Shown here one piece after another: positions 5,996 through 7,551 of a stretch of DNA of 7,551 nt. The stretch's first letter is position 1, and every line of letters starts with the position of its first letter. The translations under genes and the position numbers were made by a program. This DNA is from Pseudomonadota bacterium (lineage in GTDB: Bacteria; Pseudomonadota; Alphaproteobacteria; Sphingomonadales; Sphingomonadaceae), in assembly GCA_023457895.1 (NCBI GenBank), contig JAEXAY010000043.1, positions 1 through 7,551 on the forward strand. The letters run 5' to 3'. The notes below the pieces were generated by a model. It worked only from the letters and a program-made list of their open reading frames with translations, did not search any database and was not told the DNA's origin.

Positions 5996-7201
5996 ATGAA
6001 GTGGCGTAAATTCTTATATGATGCATGGAACAGTTTTTTCGAGAAGAAAAAGAATAATGATGAAAATTTTATGCCATACCTTAATTCTTTTACAAAGACC
6101 TATAAAACAAGATTAGCAGTTATAGAACGACATCTTCAACGGAAAGATTATAATTTTAGTAAATGGAAAGCAACTCTAATTCCGAAAAAGGATGGAGGTT
6201 ATAGGCCGCTCATCATTCCAAAAACCATTAGAGATAAACTCGTATTAAAAGCTATGAGTGACTATTTGTCAGATTCTTTAGCACCTGTATTTAATCGTGT
6301 TAGCTCTGTTAGTTATGCTTATCAAAAAGGGAAAAGTACTAGAGATGCTCTAATTCGATTAAAGAGGATGCATAATCCAGAAAACATCCTGTTAAAAATA
6401 GATATTAAGCATTTTTTTGATGAAATTGACAAGAGAATTCTTACTCATTTGTTAAGTCAATATCCAATAGATGAATATGTGAAGAGCTTGATTTACAAAA
6501 GTATTAATCCTATAGTTGACTATTCTGCCCTTAAAAAAAGCGATATTGATAAATTTCCTAAAGGGGGAATACCTCAAGGAAATCCCATTTCAACGATATT
6601 AAGCAATTTGTATCTTTATGAATTAGATAGATTAGCCATATCTAATGATTGGAAGATGGTTAGATATGCAGATGATATAGTATTCTCTGTACCTAATATT
6701 GAGGAAGCTCAGCTTATATTATCTCAAGTTGAGAAATACTTATTGGATACTCGAAAATTAGTCATACATCCTTTGAAAAATTCCTCTGATGCAAAAACAG
6801 CTATTTTTTTAAATCCAAAGAATAATAGTATGAAATATTTAGGTGTAATCTTTGATGGCCAAAATTTATTTCCGACAAAAGAATGTTGTTATCAGCTAAT
6901 CGGGAAAATTAAAACCATACTCAAATGCACATCGACTTCTGAAGAAAAAGAATTTTTTATTAAAAAAGCTATTGCCCAATGGTGTGGTTATTATGCATTT
7001 ACTGACATTCCCAATAGTCAAATCAAATGGATGAATAATGCAATTAATTATCAAATAGGCAAATGTAAATTAGACATACCTAAGGTAAATATTGCTAATG
7101 TTGTTTTGAAGACAAGGAAACGTCAAAACAATCGACTTCTTAAACTGTTCTATCCTATACAAATAGGAGAAGAGTATAGGTGGTTGAATATTTATGGCTA
7201 A
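5996..7201 (+). CDS. Stand-alone reverse transcriptase, group II-intron-like motifs
   Basis: This intact 401-residue RNA-directed DNA polymerase carries the RT motifs in order. They are KWKATLIPKKDGGYRPLIIP (57-75, motif 1), SYAYQKGKST (106-115, motif 2), LKIDIKHFFDEID (133-145, motif 3 with catalytic D136), GGIPQGNPISTILSNLYL (190-207, motif 4), RYADDIVF (223-230, catalytic D226/D227) and KYLGVIF (280-286, motif 7). A thumb-like segment follows (AIAQWCGYYAF, 325-335), recalling the group II maturase X domain. There is no DNA-binding/HNH endonuclease region, and I find no domain V intron RNA downstream. PQG in motif 4 excludes diversity-generating RTs, which have SQ, and argues against Abi RTs. 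The length and lack of fused domains fit the group II-like or unknown-group RTs, some of which are anti-phage DRT systems; assignment needs a tree. The ATG at 5996 starts a lysine-rich N-terminus before motif 1. No Shine-Dalgarno is visible, normal for Bacteroidota. AT-rich, like the lipoprotein. Confidence 0.93.
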   Translation: MKWRKFLYDAWNSFFEKKKNNDENFMPYLNSFTKTYKTRLAVIERHLQRKDYNFSKWKATLIPKKDGGYRPLIIPKTIRDKLVLKAMSDYLSDSLAPVFNRVSSVSYAYQKGKSTRDALIRLKRMHNPENILLKIDIKHFFDEIDKRILTHLLSQYPIDEYVKSLIYKSINPIVDYSALKKSDIDKFPKGGIPQGNPISTILSNLYLYELDRLAISNDWKMVRYADDIVFSVPNIEEAQLILSQVEKYLLDTRKLVIHPLKNSSDAKTAIFLNPKNNSMKYLGVIFDGQNLFPTKECCYQLIGKIKTILKCTSTSEEKEFFIKKAIAQWCGYYAFTDIPNSQIKWMNNAINYQIGKCKLDIPKVNIANVVLKTRKRQNNRLLKLFYPIQIGEEYRWLNIYG

Positions 7202-7226
7202 AAAGTCCTCGTGAATTTCAGATTTA

Positions 7227-7239
7227 TTTTGTACTTTTG
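7227..7239 (+). promoter_or_regulatory. Bacteroidota-type promoter just after the RT
   Basis: TTTTGTACTTTTG, with a perfect TAnnTTTG box at 7232-7239, lies 30 bases after the RT stop and is identical over 13 bases to the cargo promoter at 3949-3961. It would transcribe rightward into a hairpin-rich stretch. No clear -33 TTTG is visible. Confidence 0.5.
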
Positions 7240-7389
7240 TATTCAATAGAGTTACTTGAAAGCATTTCAAGGCAGAATGCGTTAAATAGCACAGTTGCTA
7301 AGTCATTACCTCAAAAATGGGTAATTCTCCCAAAGTCCTTTGTATAAGGCTCTAAGAAAAATCTTCCAGAATTACGTAAAAATTCTGAA
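7240..7389 (+). ncRNA. Candidate structured RNA or long 5' leader downstream of the RT
   Basis: Five perfect short inverted repeats follow one another: CTTGAAA-gca-TTTCAAG (7255-7271), TAGCA-cagt-TGCTA (7287-7300), ATTACC-9-GGTAAT (7305-7325), CAAAG-tc-CTTTG (7331-7342) and AGAATT-7-AATTCT (7368-7386). An alternative stem GCATT (7262-7266) with AATGC (7276-7280) competes with the first. No frame on the + strand looks coding. Because it starts at a promoter directly behind the RT, it could be an RNA partner or template of the RT. It could equally be the leader of the open frame at 7390 or an element end. AT-rich DNA forms short inverted repeats easily, so this needs comparison with relatives. 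Confidence 0.35.
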
Positions 7390-7551
7390 ATGCAAAATAG
7401 GAAGAGTGGTTTATTGTCCATTCGTTTCTTTGTCCTTCTTATTCTTTCATTTCTTGCGTCTGAATCTGCAACTGCCCCATGCGCGAATCTGTCTGAACTG
7501 TTTTGTACAGTTTTAAATGATTCGTACATGAGGCAGGGATCATCTTTAGCA
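7390..7551 (+). CDS. Possible small membrane/secreted protein, cut by the window end
   Basis: Fifty-four codons are open from ATG 7390 to the last base, with no stop. The N-terminus reads MQNRKSGLLSIRFFVLLILS: a basic start, a hydrophobic stretch, then FLASESATAP, which resembles a signal peptide. I do not recognise the protein. The opposite strand is also open here for 72 codons (7311-7529), so coding on either strand is uncertain. I prefer the + strand because of the signal-like N-terminus and the promoter at 7227. It may belong to the DNA beyond the cargo. Confidence 0.35.
   Translation, partial: MQNRKSGLLSIRFFVLLILSFLASESATAPCANLSELFCTVLNDSYMRQGSSLA

Noticed and set aside
5996..7389. Group II intron with the RT as its maturase
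   Set aside because: The RT motifs are similar, but I see no domain V-like AGC...GAAA...GGTT hairpin after the RT, no typical 5' intron end, and no endonuclease domain.
4577..7551. Diversity-generating retroelement
   Set aside because: Motif 4 of the RT is PQGNPIS rather than the SQ type, and I noticed no long near-repeat pair differing at adenines, nor a C-type lectin target gene.
1..7551. CRISPR array, tRNA or rRNA genes
   Set aside because: No regularly spaced repeats and no recognisable tRNA or rRNA sequence were seen on either strand.

Overview
The window looks like Bacteroidota DNA (Bacteroides, Parabacteroides or Prevotella type). The evidence is the TAnnTTTG-type promoter boxes (TACTTTTG twice, TAACTTTG once), weak Shine-Dalgarno sequences, and a gene set typical of Bacteroides mobilizable elements: tyrosine integrase, small HTH protein, TOPRIM primase, MobV relaxase. 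All supported genes lie on the + strand.

Region 1 (1-3905) is the core of an integrative mobilizable element, and every core gene in it is broken. After a 386-base A-rich non-coding left flank comes a tyrosine integrase (387-1596) with an in-frame TGA and a frameshift. It overlaps by ATGA a small HTH protein (1593-1975) split by a one-base frameshift. A terminator-like hairpin (2046-2088) and only the TOPRIM tail of a primase (2127-2384) follow; the helicase/primase genes usually found here appear deleted. A hairpin-dense oriT-like segment (2411-2530) precedes a MobV-type relaxase (2601-3905) whose N- and C-terminal halves are separated by three small indels, one of them a 4-bp tandem duplication.

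Region 2 (about 3949-7240) is a clearly more AT-rich cargo cassette. It starts with a Bacteroides-type promoter, then a secreted-protein gene with three in-frame stops (4018-4587). This overlaps by 11 bases an intact 431-residue lipoprotein of unknown function (4577-5872). After a 123-base hairpin-containing gap comes an intact 401-residue reverse transcriptase with all catalytic motifs (5996-7201). The RT is group II-intron-like in its motifs, but I see no intron RNA, no endonuclease domain, and no template/variable repeats of a diversity-generating retroelement.

Region 3 (7202-7551): a second promoter with the same 13-bp core lies just after the RT, followed by about 150 bases carrying five consecutive short inverted repeats. 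This is a candidate structured non-coding RNA. An open frame with a hydrophobic N-terminus then runs off the window end.

Overall, the vehicle is dead but the RT and lipoprotein are intact. The stand-alone RT flanked by a structured transcript is the best candidate for an uncharacterised system, possibly defence-related; that role is inferred from its class and setting and is not shown by the sequence.
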